Assembly (NCBI RefSeq): GCF_033958435.1
Contig: NC_134152.1
Span: forward strand, 13,750,001-13,814,000
Source of the DNA: Carettochelys insculpta
Lineage: Eukaryota; Chordata; Testudines; Carettochelyidae
Direction of reading: 5' to 3'
Length of the DNA: 64,000 nucleotides
In this document: positions 33,481 through 44,635 of the stretch, piece by piece
Numbering within the stretch: position 1 is the stretch's first letter
How the letters are laid out: each line of letters opens with the position of its first letter
The notes under the pieces: generated by a model
The model's input: only the letters and a program-made list of their open reading frames with translations
What the model was told of the DNA's origin: nothing
Databases searched by the model: none
Made by a program: the position numbers and the translations under genes

Positions 33481-34625
33481 CATCAGTCCCAAAACTGATC
33501 CCTGAAGAGCTCAACTTGTTATGCCCTTTTAGCAGGATTGTGACCCATTGCTAACTGCTCTCGGGGAATGGTTATCGAATCAGTTACACATTGACCTTAT
33601 GGTAGCCCTACCTAGATTGTCTATCCCTAGTTTATTAATGAGAAGGTCATTTAAGACTGTATCACAGGGGTGGGGAACCCATGGTCCACATTGTCTGGAT
33701 CTGGACCCCAAAGCTTGGTTCCCCTCTATAGAATCTGGTGTGTGACAAGCTGGAGGGTGTGGAGCCCTGAGCCTTGTGGGACAGATGAGGCAAGCCATGG
33801 TTCAGATCCAGACTGCAGGCTCTCCCAGGGTCTGGGGGACAGGAAGTGGCTCTGGTCTCCACTGGCAGTCATTGCTGTTCTCCCAGCTGGTGGGGGAGGA
33901 GATAAGGAGCAGCAGCCTTGGCAGAACTGCCTGGAAGCTTCCTACCACAGCTCTGATTGGCCAGAATTCTGGCCTATAAAAGCAACAAAGGACGGTGCCT
34001 GGGGGTGGGGTGCAGAGCCATATGCATCGGGGGGGGAGGGGAGTACTGCAAAGGTAAGCTCACCCCTGTTGCCCAGACCTCATGCCCCCAGACAGCTCCT
34101 TTGCCCCCTCCCATCCAGACCCCCACCCCCTTCCTGCCTCTTCCCTTCCAGACCCTCACCCCTACCCTGAGCCCTCCCTTCCAGACACCTCATCCTCCCT
34201 GTGACATCTCCCACGCAGACCCCACACCCGCTCCTGCCCAGAGTTGCCACCCGACTCTGCTTCTTCCCCCTCTCTTCCAGACCCCTGACCCCCATTCTGA
34301 TCCCTCTCTTCCACACCCCAAACCCTCCTGCATCCATTCCCTCACCTAGACCTACACCTCCCAGCCTGCTACTGAAACTCCCGCCCCCCCAGACCTTCAT
34401 TCCTCTCCTATAACCCCATCCCGCTCAGATTCTCCAATTCCAAGCCTGCTCCTTGCACTCTCCCTCCCACCCAGAGCCCATACCCCTGGCCCCGTTACAG
34501 GAGACCATGCGGGGACCATGTCATTAAGGTGGGTTTTTTTTCTCACTTCTGTGTTCCTTGACCCGAAAAAGGTTCCATAGCCCTGTGGTATCAAAAGTCT
34601 AGCTAAGTACATGATGTCATGTCAA
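32590..34625 (-). mobile_element. CR1 LINE fragment, reverse orientation, split by a hAT element
   Basis: The older CR1 copy runs 32590-33664 and resumes at 34594-34625. Excising the hAT element and one copy of its 8-base duplication rejoins CTGTATCA with AAAGTCTAG, giving continuous CR1 sequence. Minus-strand traces of the reverse transcriptase (EELEKVKRRTTKVIKHLEN-type C-terminus, WSEAN.M-like region) are present but badly decayed. Confidence 0.8.
33665..34585. mobile_element. hAT element with CT-rich repeats
   Basis: A 921-base element with ends CAGGGGTGGGGAACCCATGG and AAAGGTTCCATAGCCCTG. Flanks CTGTATCA (33657-33664) and TGGTATCA (34586-34593) match at six of eight. From about 34070 to 34490 it is a degenerate repeat of CCAGACCCCxCACCCC type. 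No transposase. Confidence 0.8.
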
Positions 34626-35736
34626 AATGCTACGTAAGATAGACTATAGAAGAAAAGGAAATGTATCCAAGGCAGACCCAGTTTCTTATGGCTAAATAAG
34701 GTAGAGTTTAGCAGCATACATGCTAGCAAATAAACTGTGTTTGGGTCTGCTGTCTGAAGAACAAATTATGAAGCCAATCAAAACTACAAGAAAGGAATAC
34801 GTAGTTTGATTTATAGTGAATGTTATGTACTGTTGTATGTTCAGGGCTTTATATTCAAAAGGAACCAGTAAACACCAGGGATATCTTTTATTATTATCTT
34901 TATCTTTTATTGATACCTAAAGTAGTACAGGCAAGTAAATGCAGAGTTATGTAAGTCTATTTCAATACAGATGATAAGTGACAATGATAATATAGCAATG
35001 CCCACACACTGGACAATACACAAAGTACTCTATTTTAGCAATATGAATATACATGAACCTTTTTATGAATCATACACAGTTGTGCTGTTAGCAAACTTAC
35101 AATTGTCAGACGGAAGGTCTCTTTCCTTTCCCTGGCACAGAGGTGTCCATGGTGTATTTGCCTGTAAGAACAGGTTACAGCTTTTGATTACAGTGAATGA
35201 GGTAATGGAGTTACCTTATTCAGTCCCTTCCAACTGATTATTTATTTTCACCTATATTTATACTCGGTTGCTCTAATAACATCTACCAATCAACTACTGA
35301 TTATGTGAGTTATCTGTTCTGGTACAACTTATCAATCAGAATGTTGAAGGACTGTTATACTTAATTGATAGTTCTCTGGCTGTATCTGAAGGTTTCTGCT
35401 TATCCAAAAATGAAATGTACTTGGAACAGTTAACCTGGCCCCAGCAAGTCCCATTGTTCTGTCAGGAGGATAAATGATGGTACCAGAGAGCCTTTTTCTG
35501 CTTAACAAAATTGAATGTGCTCGCACTGGGCAACTCCCTTAGGGAAAATGGATGATGGCACAGAATATTCCTGCCTCTGATAGTTTTTTCCCCTAGCTTT
35601 CCTTTCTGGCCTCACCTGTGTGCTGAGCACCAAACTTCAAAACAGGCCAGAGTTTAGTTCGGTCACAGATCTTTACACTGAACATATGACAGACATTATT
35701 ATTGTGGTCATGGTGGGGTTGCCTCAGCAATCCACC
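34626..35736. other. Intron sequence, no gene seen
   Basis: AT-rich; nothing recognised. Confidence 0.45.
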
Positions 35737-36922
35737 TGAGTCTTTAACTGCAAGGTCAGACTGTCCCTACGCAGCAGGCAGCCAGGATGGCTGTCGGGTG
35801 CCCCCTGAGTCTGCCCTGTGGAGGTGACACAACTCAGCGCTCAGCTTTTACTGTACTTTACCACTGACCAGGCTGATATAGCCAGACGGCTAAGGTGCTT
35901 TGTTTTGTGTTCAGCTGAGTTACAGTAACTGGAAGGAGTCAGGCTGAAAGCTTAAATGGTTGCTATTTATTAAAAAGCAGAAACAAGAATCTTAATGGTT
36001 ACAAGGTTATTTCTCTATCTTCTTAACTACTAGTAGGATGATACATATGACATGTCAATTAGATTACTAGTGAAAAGTTACCCATTTGAGGACCAGACAC
36101 CTCAGCCTAAACAGCTCTTACTATTAAATGTGCACAAAAGTACATTACAGGTATAATTCTCACCCCTGCGTCCTTCGACTCCTGGTGTAGCCAACATCAT
36201 TCACTGAATCCCTCGGGAAGAACAGTATGAGGAGGGCGTCCCCTGGGTCCTTGGGAGGCAAAGACCTTACCCAACTGGCCCGTATAGGTAATTGGAGCTC
36301 AGTTAGAGTGGTCTGCCGGGCCCTTCTTTATACCCCTTGGGTCACGTACACTCTTCCTTATCTAAAGGTACCAATTGTACTGGTTCGTCTTTGTGATGCC
36401 AGTTCTTACAAGGGAGTTGCAGCTTAATTTACATTTGTAAGATAGAGACAACTAAATCATTAAGACAGGACATTCTTTTTGTATGGGCGGGAGATTCCTC
36501 TTCTGGTACGACGTGTGGGCGTATCAATTATCAATACCAGCCAAGGGCAGTTTAAGGCCCTGTGGTCATTGGCTGGCCTGTTAGCCCTCTTATCTGTATT
36601 CTTCTGTCCAGGGTCATGATGAGGCAGCACATCTGTGTTTTGAAGCATCAAAGACAGTGCTTGAGATAAGTGCATCTGTGCTTTCAGACATTCTGAGACT
36701 GTGCTGTTTCCTTTATCCTTTGTGCTCTGAGGCACCTAAGAGGGGCAAGATGGAGTAGAGCAGGGGGATTCTGTCTGGCTACAGGAACCTCCCATTCTGT
36801 TGCATCACGCTATAATCACCATTACTAAATGTTCTCTTTAAAAAACTATTAATTTTGTTACTAAATTAGAACCTTATTCCTAATATTAGCAACAGTTTGA
36901 AACACGCCAAAGAGTCCTGACA
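35737..36922 (-). repeat. LTR copy 2, reverse orientation
   Basis: Homologous to 96-859 plus 2351-2573. The minus strand starts TGTCAGGACTC, has TATAAAG (plus-strand CTTTATA at 36326-36332), AATAAA (plus TTTATT at 35966-35971), and ends ...GACTCA. About 1.19 kb. Sequence beyond the CA end on the minus strand (GGTGGATTGCTGAGG) shows no primer-binding site I can assign. The CR1 found in copy 1 is absent here (empty site near 36461-36466). Confidence 0.65.
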
Positions 36923-37622
36923 CATCACCACACTTAATCTTAAATTAAGCATTTTACAAGTTTGGTAAATTTTAAAACCATTTTGTGGTTTTTCTGCCGA
37001 TGTCTGTCTAGTTCAGTTTGATAAAGCTTTTCATGCAACTGCAGCAAAATTCTCATAGTCACACTATCTTTTGATTGTTCTCTTAATTGTTCTTCTGTAC
37101 TTTATTTGCTACCCTTATATGACTCTAGTAAGGTAAGTTAGAAAGCTAGTCATAGTCTTTATTTACTTACATTGCTCATAATTAAATGTCAGCATAAATT
37201 TCAAGTGACAGGGTGATTGTTGGCCTTGTGGCAGTGTCAGTGTCACTCATGGGCCCCAGACTTTTGCTCAGTCCACAGTTCTGCAGTATGGGGCCTGCTC
37301 ACCCTTGCCAGGGCTCGGTCTTTGGTCCATTGTCCCAAAGGACAGCAGGTAGGAGCTTCCTGACCAGGCCCTCTTATCCTTCAGTTTAGCCCTGGGTTTT
37401 ACCAGGGGCAGGGAGTTCCTCACCACCTCAGTCATCTCTGGTACTCTTGGTGTTCTCCTTGGTCACTCTCTAAGTCTCCTTGGCCTCTCTAATCTCCTCA
37501 CTTCTCTCCAACCTCCTCTTCCATGCTCTCCCCCCTTTCTGCTAGAGGAAGGCTTTTTAAAAGGCCCATGGCAGCCTCAAGTGGGGACAACTAGCCCTTA
37601 ATTCGTGTATAGTAGCCTCTTC
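36923..37622. other. No gene seen; possibly retroelement-derived in its second half
   Basis: AT-rich to about 37200, then CT-rich and GC-richer sequence next to the pol fragment at 37623. Confidence 0.35.
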
Positions 37623-37812
37623 CCTACTGCTTCCATTCTCCCTGTGATGATACTTCCTGGTCCTGGACTTGCACTACTTGGTACAGTAAGTTACCCTTGA
37701 TCATGTAGTACAGTCTAGAACCCTTAGTCCTTCCCTCCACTGGAACCCCGTTTACCTCAACTAACTGCTTGCATATGTTCTGGTACATCGGGTCATTGAT
37801 CTGGTCCTGATC
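37623..37812 (-). pseudogene. Possible LTR-retrotransposon pol fragment
   Basis: The minus strand has an uninterrupted frame of about 62 codons containing NDPMYQNICKQLVEVNG and KGSRLYYMIKGNLLYQVV. The pattern resembles the segment between RNase H and the integrase zinc finger in Ty3/gypsy or retroviral pol, where a ...LLYR... motif is common. No flanking LTR or catalytic residues were identified. Confidence 0.4.
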
Positions 37813-39544
37813 AAAATTCTGAAGTGATGTGCAAGCTCGGGTGTCCGTCCGCCCGCCTGGTTCAAGGAGGCCCTGCTGAGCTGGGCCTGGCCTGGCCTTG
37901 GGCTCTTGTGTCGCTCCCCCACACTCCCGTCATCCAGTTCAGCCTTCCTCCCAACCCCCCACAGCCTGCAGAGCTCCTCCCCTCCCCAGCAGCCTGAAGG
38001 TCAGGGGGCCACTTCCCCAAGCAAAATCACCCCGATCCAGGAGCTGCCACTGTAATACTGTGGCTTTCCCGCTCCACGGCTGCGGACTTGTGTTGGGTGG
38101 GGGACAACTGGAGCTGTCACTGGCCTGCAAGCCCCAGCCCTCACCCAACATGCATACAGCCCTGGATCCCTCCCTCCTGGGAGGAGCCGCCACCATAGAG
38201 TGCAGCCCCAAACCCCTAGGAAGGAGGAGCCAGCAAAGGAGTGTACAGGCAGCCCCAGTAAGCATCCCACCACCTGTCCTGAGACCCCACTCTGAGTCCT
38301 GCACTACTCACTTGCCCAAGGCCTTAGCCCCCTGCCTTGAGCTTCGCCACACTTCCAAACCATTTGCTCTAAACTATCCACCCCCAGTCCTTCCTCACCA
38401 TTGAACTCTCACTCCAGTCCTCATTTTTCGTCATTTTGAAAAAAATACAACCATACAACCATTGAAATAAAACTAGAGTAATCTAGAACAAGAAAATCAG
38501 AATGAGTGGCAAATGGCAACTCTAGATTTCTCTTGCTGCAGCTTTCTGTACTGAATACTTAATGTGACAAACTCTAAACTTTGGTTAACTAATTAAACAA
38601 GCCATAAGGATTAGTTAAGCTTAAACCCTTTTTTCCCCTCTTAGCAACATCCAACATGGCAAAAAGCTTGGGAATTTAATTGCTCAATTACACTTACATT
38701 AAAGGCATAGAGAGAGTCTGGTAGAATGATGCATTGCAAAGTTGATCCACATTTCTCTTCAGGCATATCCACAGCATTTTTTCCCCCCAAAAAGCAGTTT
38801 TCCTTATGTTTCACTCTTGCAGCTAAGCCCTGCATAATCTTGCACCACTTACATTGGTATGTTTTCCATTTTTTTCCTAGGGAACCAGTTTCTTCAAATT
38901 ATTCCCAGATAGGGTCTCTTCCATATCCAAAAGCAATAACGTTTTTCCTATGGCAAAAGCATAGGGAAATATAGGAAACTCTGTGTATGCTGAATGATAT
39001 CTTCTCTCTTTCTTTCCTGTCCACTCCACTCCGCTGTTCCTTGCTATGCTACCTTTCCTGTATAGTGTGTCTCTGTCTTCAGACAATATTTTAACTAACT
39101 CTGCCATGTTTGTCCCAAATCCATCACCACATATGCACAAAACAGAAACAAACCTATTTAGCCTTTGTTTGTGCATATCAGTCTGCAGCAGAGGGAGAAA
39201 TTAAAAGGCCAGAACTTTCATGAGGCAGGAACTGGTTACTAGGCTGGCTAGAGTAGAGCCATTAATTCCTTTTTGAAAGTGTAGCATGTCTGTCATAAGA
39301 TTTAACTGTAGTATTTTTCGTGGAGAAATGTAATGTTTTATTGATTAAAAACCCAATTTAATTAAAAAATAATAAAACATTGGATTTTATCCACTCTGCT
39401 CTGCTTTCAGAATAAAAGCTTTTAGAAATTCTTACCAAGTGAAGTGACATGATCAGGCTAGAGGGCTACAGGAAAGTGACAGAGGGGAGATATTTCAGCC
39501 CTAGATTGAAACGAGCAAGGGCTGATCCAGAACCAGCAGGAACC
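37813..39544. other. Intron sequence, no gene seen
   Basis: A GC-rich patch (37840-38400) has open frames on both strands but no splice sites or similarity that I recognise; the rest is AT-rich. Confidence 0.4.
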
Positions 39545-39552
39545 TGCTGGAA

Positions 39553-39895
39553 CAGGGATGGGCAATTAAAAAAAAAAAAATGTCAGCCTGCCACGTTTAC
39601 TCGCTGGTGGGCCAGTGCCGCTATATTTACATGCGCCTCTGCAGCTATCAGGTAATCGCAGCTCTACAGCAACCACAGATTGCCATTTCCAACCAATGGG
39701 AGCAGCGGAAAGCTGTGAGGACTAGGTCACCCGTTCCTACTATTCCCATTGACTGCAAATGGTGATCTGCAGCCAATAAGAGCTGCAAGTGTCCAGTACC
39801 TGGACAGGCACAAGTAAACAAGTACATGGGGGACCTCTAGGGACTAACCCTGGCAGACCAGCTCTGTCCCAGATGCTGGTATTTGCCCATCCCTG
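39553..39895. mobile_element. hAT MITE
   Basis: A 343-base element with ends CAGGGATGGGCAA and TTTGCCCATCCCTG. Flanks TGCTGGAA (39545-39552) and TACTGGAA (39896-39903) agree at seven of eight. Confidence 0.8.
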
Positions 39896-39903
39896 TACTG
39901 GAA

Positions 39904-42486
39904 GCTATCAGGCAATCAGACCAATTAAAGCACCTGGGGCCAATGAGGAGGCTTATAGACTCAAGGGAGCCAGGTTAACCAGGACAGCAGAGGGTAGGCC
40001 TGGACTCCCTCCATCCTCTATACTTGTGGAGTCCATTACACCTTCTGTTCACTGCAGCATAGTGTGGTGAATGTGGCTTAGTTGAGCCACACATGTGCGG
40101 CGCCCTTCCAGCTACTCTGTACCTGCGCCCCACCACATCGTGGGTCAAGCGCATGGCAGCAGTGGCGGAGGTGGCTCCTGTGGCCCTGGGGGCTGCAGCT
40201 GAGGCATGGCTTGCGCAGCAGCTCCAGCCACATTGCGGCTGTGGCCCCAGGCAGTTCACACAGACACAGTAGCTCCAGCATGGCTCGTGCCATGTGAGTA
40301 ATCTGGTGGGGGGGCTAGATGTGGGGTGGTACTACCCATGGTTGAAGCGGGGCATGGCTGCAGGGAGGCAGCCCTGTCAGGCCCTGGCTGCCGGGGGTGG
40401 GAGGGAGGCTGTGGCGACTGGGTAAATTTCAATTGGACACCACTGCTATATATAGCATGGAAGAAGGACTGAATTGGTTGGGTGGTTTGTCTTGCCTAAA
40501 TCACTTGAAGGGGCAGCAGAGACCAGGGAGTTTGGTCTCCTTTCTTTTCCCCATGCTGGCCGATGAGGAGAGTCTGCGCCAAAACAGCAAGCTGGTGTCT
40601 AACCTGACGCCTGATGTGAGCCTCTGCAGGGTCTGGGTGGGAGGTCGCTGGTGAGTGGCGAACACTGGACACCATTACTCTAAAATAGAGAGGTGGTAAT
40701 ACATACCTCTTAATTTGTAACATCATGGCCACAGGCCATAATGGTAATGCCTTAAAACTATTTCCTGTTTTGTTCCAACATAACTCGGTTTTTCCAGAGG
40801 AACCCAACCCTCTATTTGTTTTCAATGGGGCTTATTCCAAAATTAAGCACCTTCTAAGCATAGTCTTTATTTTTTGATAACTTGGAGTCTGATCTGCATC
40901 AGAATGATAGTGGCGGTAGGGAGATGAGGTCTAGTTGTAGAAGTTTTAAGGACACTGTACATTCAGTGTTCTGAAGACTTGTTAGTGAATACAATTTTAA
41001 GTTTTTTTTTTTTTAAAAAGAGTTTAAGGACAGCTGTTGTGGCAACTCAGCACACTGCTGCAGTTTTGAATCTGAAACATGTAACATTTTAAGATTTTTT
41101 TTTAAATGCTATTGGGTGTGATTTAGTTCTTATTTGTACTGTACTGCTGCTGGATGTATAGCTTGACACAAGTTAAGTATTTTACTGTTTTCTAAATTAA
41201 TAGCAATCAACTTTTCTAAAAAAATCACATTACAGCATTTTACATCATATAAGAGTATATGTTATGACTGACAAATTAACATGTTTTAGTGATCAGATTT
41301 GCACCATTGAAGTAATAATGTGAAGAAATATCAGTGGGAAAATTGATTTAAATCAATAATTTTTTAATTTAATGATTAATTGTTTTAAATCAATTATTTA
41401 AATTGCCTTGATTTAAATCAGTCTACCCTGAAACAGAGTAAGCATTTTCAAAATCATAACACATTATATAAGTATGTGGATTTAAATCTGGATTTGAAGT
41501 AAAACTACCATTATAAATTAAGTGGCTCATGATAGCAAAGTATATTTTTAAATACAGATGTGACATTCTTTTTTTCCTTTCCAATCATAGGTTTGTGTGG
41601 TACGAAAGAGCAAAAAACTTACTGAAGGAAAGTGAATATAAGAAATTATCATTCATAAAATTAAATCCCACCTGTGGTTGCACTTATCTGTGGAATTGAA
41701 AGCCTTCATCTACAGGAAAGTCACATTTTTATAAAATTCTGTGTCTTAGGCTCGTGAGGCTCACCCTCCTGGTTGACAGTTTCATTGCTCCTGGGAAATG
41801 TATCTGTCCTGGGAAGTCTGTAGTTGTAGAGGGTAAAACAATATTTTAGATAGCTAGGGCCAGTCTCATCAATGTTTTTGAATATCAAGTCAGGGACCCT
41901 GAACTGGATTAAAATCTATGGGCAGTCAGTTTAAAGATTGAAGTGTAGGAGCTTGTTCAGAGAAGTCCATGCTACAGTGCATGTGCTGCATGTTTAAGCC
42001 TGGAAATTTTGACTCTAGAGATCATTGTGTTCCTGGGTGCATTCACTGGGATGGGATAATATTTCCCAGATGCTTACAGGTGGAAATACAGTTTTTGACA
42101 ACACAGCTTTTTGGGCATCCATTAGTATTGAAGACTACAAAATAAATCCAGTTTATGGTCGGATTGAAATATCTTGGGGGGCTGGGGGGGGGCAGATGGT
42201 CTTCATAATGTAGAAAGTCATGTTCTTCAAAACACTTTCCACTTCCTACTTACTTCACTGAGGACTTACCTGAGTTCAAGTATATCTGCTGCTTTTCATC
42301 CAGCTTCTTATTTAACTTAGATGTTAAAATACTGGGGGAGTTTCTTTGTGTCAGATATGGACATCATGGTAGAGATGGCTATCATGCTTACTGCTGGATG
42401 TGATACTGTTACTCTTTCCTGCTAGCTTCAGTTTGACGTTGAATAAAGTGAGGTAGAGGATTGATTCTTTTTTTCCCTTATTTTAG
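39904..42486. other. Intron sequence, no gene seen
   Basis: Contains a GC-rich block (40050-40430) that ends in GTCCACTG-like transposon sequence but has no clear left end, and an AT-rich palindromic patch at 41338-41424 where TTGATTTAAATCA recurs. An acceptor-like pyrimidine tract and AG at about 41589 lead into no convincing exon. Confidence 0.4.
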
Positions 42487-43379
42487 GACATGAAAGATGG
42501 AGAATTCAAATACAACCATCCCCAAGCCTTTGAGAGCAAGAAAAACAATGACTCCTAGTAGTCGAAAACAAGTAGAAATGCTGAATAAAATAAAGAATAT
42601 TTCAGGACAAGAAAAGATTATATATGGCTTGCATACTGAAGATCACCATGTTCAGTTAAATACAGTGGAAATAAACTACAGAACTCATGATTCCATAAAA
42701 GAAAGCTCACTAACTGAATCAAAAACTGATAAGCCCCCAGAAAAAAGTGAAGTGTTACCTCAGAAATTAACAGCCTCAGTAGAGGGGTTCAGTGTTAACT
42801 CAAAAGTAAACGAAGAAGTAAACCAATGTTCTTATGACAAAAATTTTGCTCAAAACTGCCCAGAGGAATCACAGGAGTCTCCCCATGAGAAATCTTGTAA
42901 CAAAAATTCTGATGCAAAACAGTTTCTAAATGCTGGGTGTTTACAAGATATATTGCATAAATGGTATGAAAAAGAGCTAACTATATCATGCTCCAAACCA
43001 GTAGAAGTGCATTTATATTCAAAACCAAATAACCTGCCTGTTCACCAGTTAACAGATAATGCTTGTTTGGAAGATTCAGTTAGCAGTGATCATGGGGATG
43101 AAAAAACAACTGACATGAAAATAGCCATAACAAAGGAAAGAAATGATGCAATAGAAGAGGTTATTCCTGCATTTGAAAAGGTAGAAATTATGTCTGATTC
43201 AAATGATGTGAAGCATGTGTATAACCTTGCTCATTCAGTTACACCCACACTCTCTGGGACTGATAGAATAGCTGATGGTTTTGACAGTCAAACAGCTAAT
43301 GGAAATGGCGGTCCGAATACGTCAACAGATATGGAAGCTCCTGTTATGCTGCAGGATGCATCACCTGAATATAATATTG
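42487..43379 (+). CDS. ATF7IP2: ATF7IP2 (MCAF2), ATG-bearing large exon
   Basis: The exon starts after TTATTTTAG (42486) and ends at a GTAAGC donor (43380). Coding begins at ATG 42497 and gives 294 codons plus one base. The protein starts with RARKTM...SRKQVEMLNKIKN, which matches ATF7IP2 and, less closely, ATF7IP as I recall them; the rest is a low-complexity acidic and serine-rich region, as in this family. Residues 14-17 are ARKT with lysine 16, the H3-tail mimic that G9a/GLP methylate in ATF7IP. ATF7IP proteins bind and stabilise SETDB1 in the nucleus, helping H3K9 methylation and silencing; ATF7IP2 does so mainly in germ cells. The first residues lie near a short upstream ATG. The SETDB1-binding and fibronectin-type domains lie outside the window. 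Confidence 0.75.
42490..42558 (+). promoter_or_regulatory. Upstream ATG overlapping the ATF7IP2 start
   Basis: An out-of-frame ATG lies three bases into the exon, seven bases before the main start, and opens 22 codons that stop at TAG 42556-42558. The context GAC before the ATG has G at -3, a fair Kozak context, so it could lower translation of the main frame. Real only if the transcript uses this acceptor. Confidence 0.4.
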
Positions 43380-44193
43380 GTAAGCTCTCTCTTCTTCTGA
43401 TTGATACATTTTGCTATATTCAAGATCATTTCTTGAATTTTAGTTTTGAAATTTGCAGAACTCTTATTGTAAGCAAAAAATTTTAAGTCATTGGTTTGTG
43501 TGTATTCAGACACGTGTCTTCTTTTGCCATTCCTGAAACTGTTCAGTCTGTGTAACATGCCAGCCTGCAGTGCTGAAGCAGTTTGGAAGGAGAAAGCACT
43601 GTTAGTCCAGATTTAGCATTTCCACATGCCTTGTTTCATGGAAGTATTCATACCTTGTGTTTGAAACAGGAAGGGAGATGTACCAGATTTAGGATATGCA
43701 GCAGGAGGAGGAGATTTTTTTCGGGGGAAGGAGGGTGTTGGAAGAGAGAAGAAACCCTGAGACAGATAGTAATGAAAAGAGGAAGGAGGAAATAAATGGA
43801 AAAAACTGTGTGTGAAAAATTATGGTTTGAAAATGTGGAACTGAATGGGGATGGAATGAGAGGATATGGAACTGAATAGAGAATAGAAAACAAAGGAAAC
43901 CGGAAATTGAGAGTCCATTCCGAAGGGGTTATACTAAGTTGAGGTGACGCACTTGGGCTTGCGGGCCACATGTGGTTTGTAAGAGTTAGCCTTAGGGGGT
44001 GGCCACATTATTCACCATTTCCCAGCTGATGGGAGCTACAGAAAGGGGTGGCTAAGCCTGCACTGCTGCCTGTAGTTCTCATTGGCTGAGAATGGTGAAC
44101 CATGGCTCAGTGAGACCTGCAAGGAGGCATGCCTATGGATGCTCAGGTAAGCTGTCTGATGTCCTGCCCATGGCTAACCCTGACAAACCATAC
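43380..44193. other. Intron, probably with a hAT fragment
   Basis: From about 43935 to 44190 the order GGCTTGCGGGCCACATGTGG ... CCATGGCTAACCCTGACAAACC resembles the two ends of a hAT element. Elsewhere nothing is recognised; the open frame continuing the exon past the donor is intron read-through. Confidence 0.4.
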
Positions 44194-44278
44194 CAGCAGT
44201 CATGTAACACTTTAAAGGCTAACCAAGTAACTTATTAGGTTATAAGCTTTCGTGGGACAGACCCACTTCTTGAGATCT
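44194..44278 (-). repeat. Penelope-like element tail
   Basis: Reverse-orientation tail with AACACTTTAAAGGCTAAC, TTATAAGCTTTCGTGGGAC and AGACCCACTTCTTGAG in order. Confidence 0.7.
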
Positions 44279-44319
44279 ATAGCATTTACAGTACAGACTT
44301 ACAGTTATATAGCACAGAG

Positions 44320-44405
44320 GTACTTCAAAGTGCAGGGGCAACTTCGAAGTCCCTTTACTGAAAAAAGTAAAGGGACTTCGAAGTTGCCCTGGCACTTTGA
44401 AGTAC
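44320..44405. repeat. Long hairpin inside a probable foldback MITE
   Basis: Two 40-base arms (44320-44359 and 44366-44405) are reverse complements with two mismatches around a 6-base loop, GAAAAA. The arms begin GTACTTCAAAGTGC and end at CCCTTTACT. The surrounding sequence to about 44570 is rich in ACTTCGAAGT-type half palindromes, which suggests a MITE. The RNA would fold into a near-perfect stem of miRNA-precursor size. Confidence 0.8.
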
Positions 44406-44635
44406 TGGTGGGTGAGCCGCGTCTAGACATGTGCCGGTACTTCGAAGTTTAAAACTTCAGAGTTGTCATGGGGAAAATTTGCATATGCATGGCAGCTCTT
44501 CATTAGTAAACTCCCAACACCCTAATTACCGTCGTTCCTTTGAAGGAAGGTGGTAGGGTAGACAAGCCCTAAGTGTCTTGCCTGAGATCATTACGAATAT
44601 CAAAGGAAGGGAAACAGTCCTTGTACTGAAAACAA

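Noticed and set aside
96..36922. The two related LTRs as the ends of one provirus
   Set aside because: Both are in reverse orientation 35 kb apart, with forward retroviral genes of another family and unrelated elements between them; they are separate LTR copies.
41590..41700. Possible exon after a pyrimidine tract and AG
   Set aside because: The reading frames are short and no donor or similarity is evident.
43380..43486. Continuation of the ATF7IP2 frame to a stop at 43486
   Set aside because: A strong GTAAGC donor lies at 43380 and the next exon joins in phase, so the extension is intron read-through. An isoform ending there is possible but unsupported.
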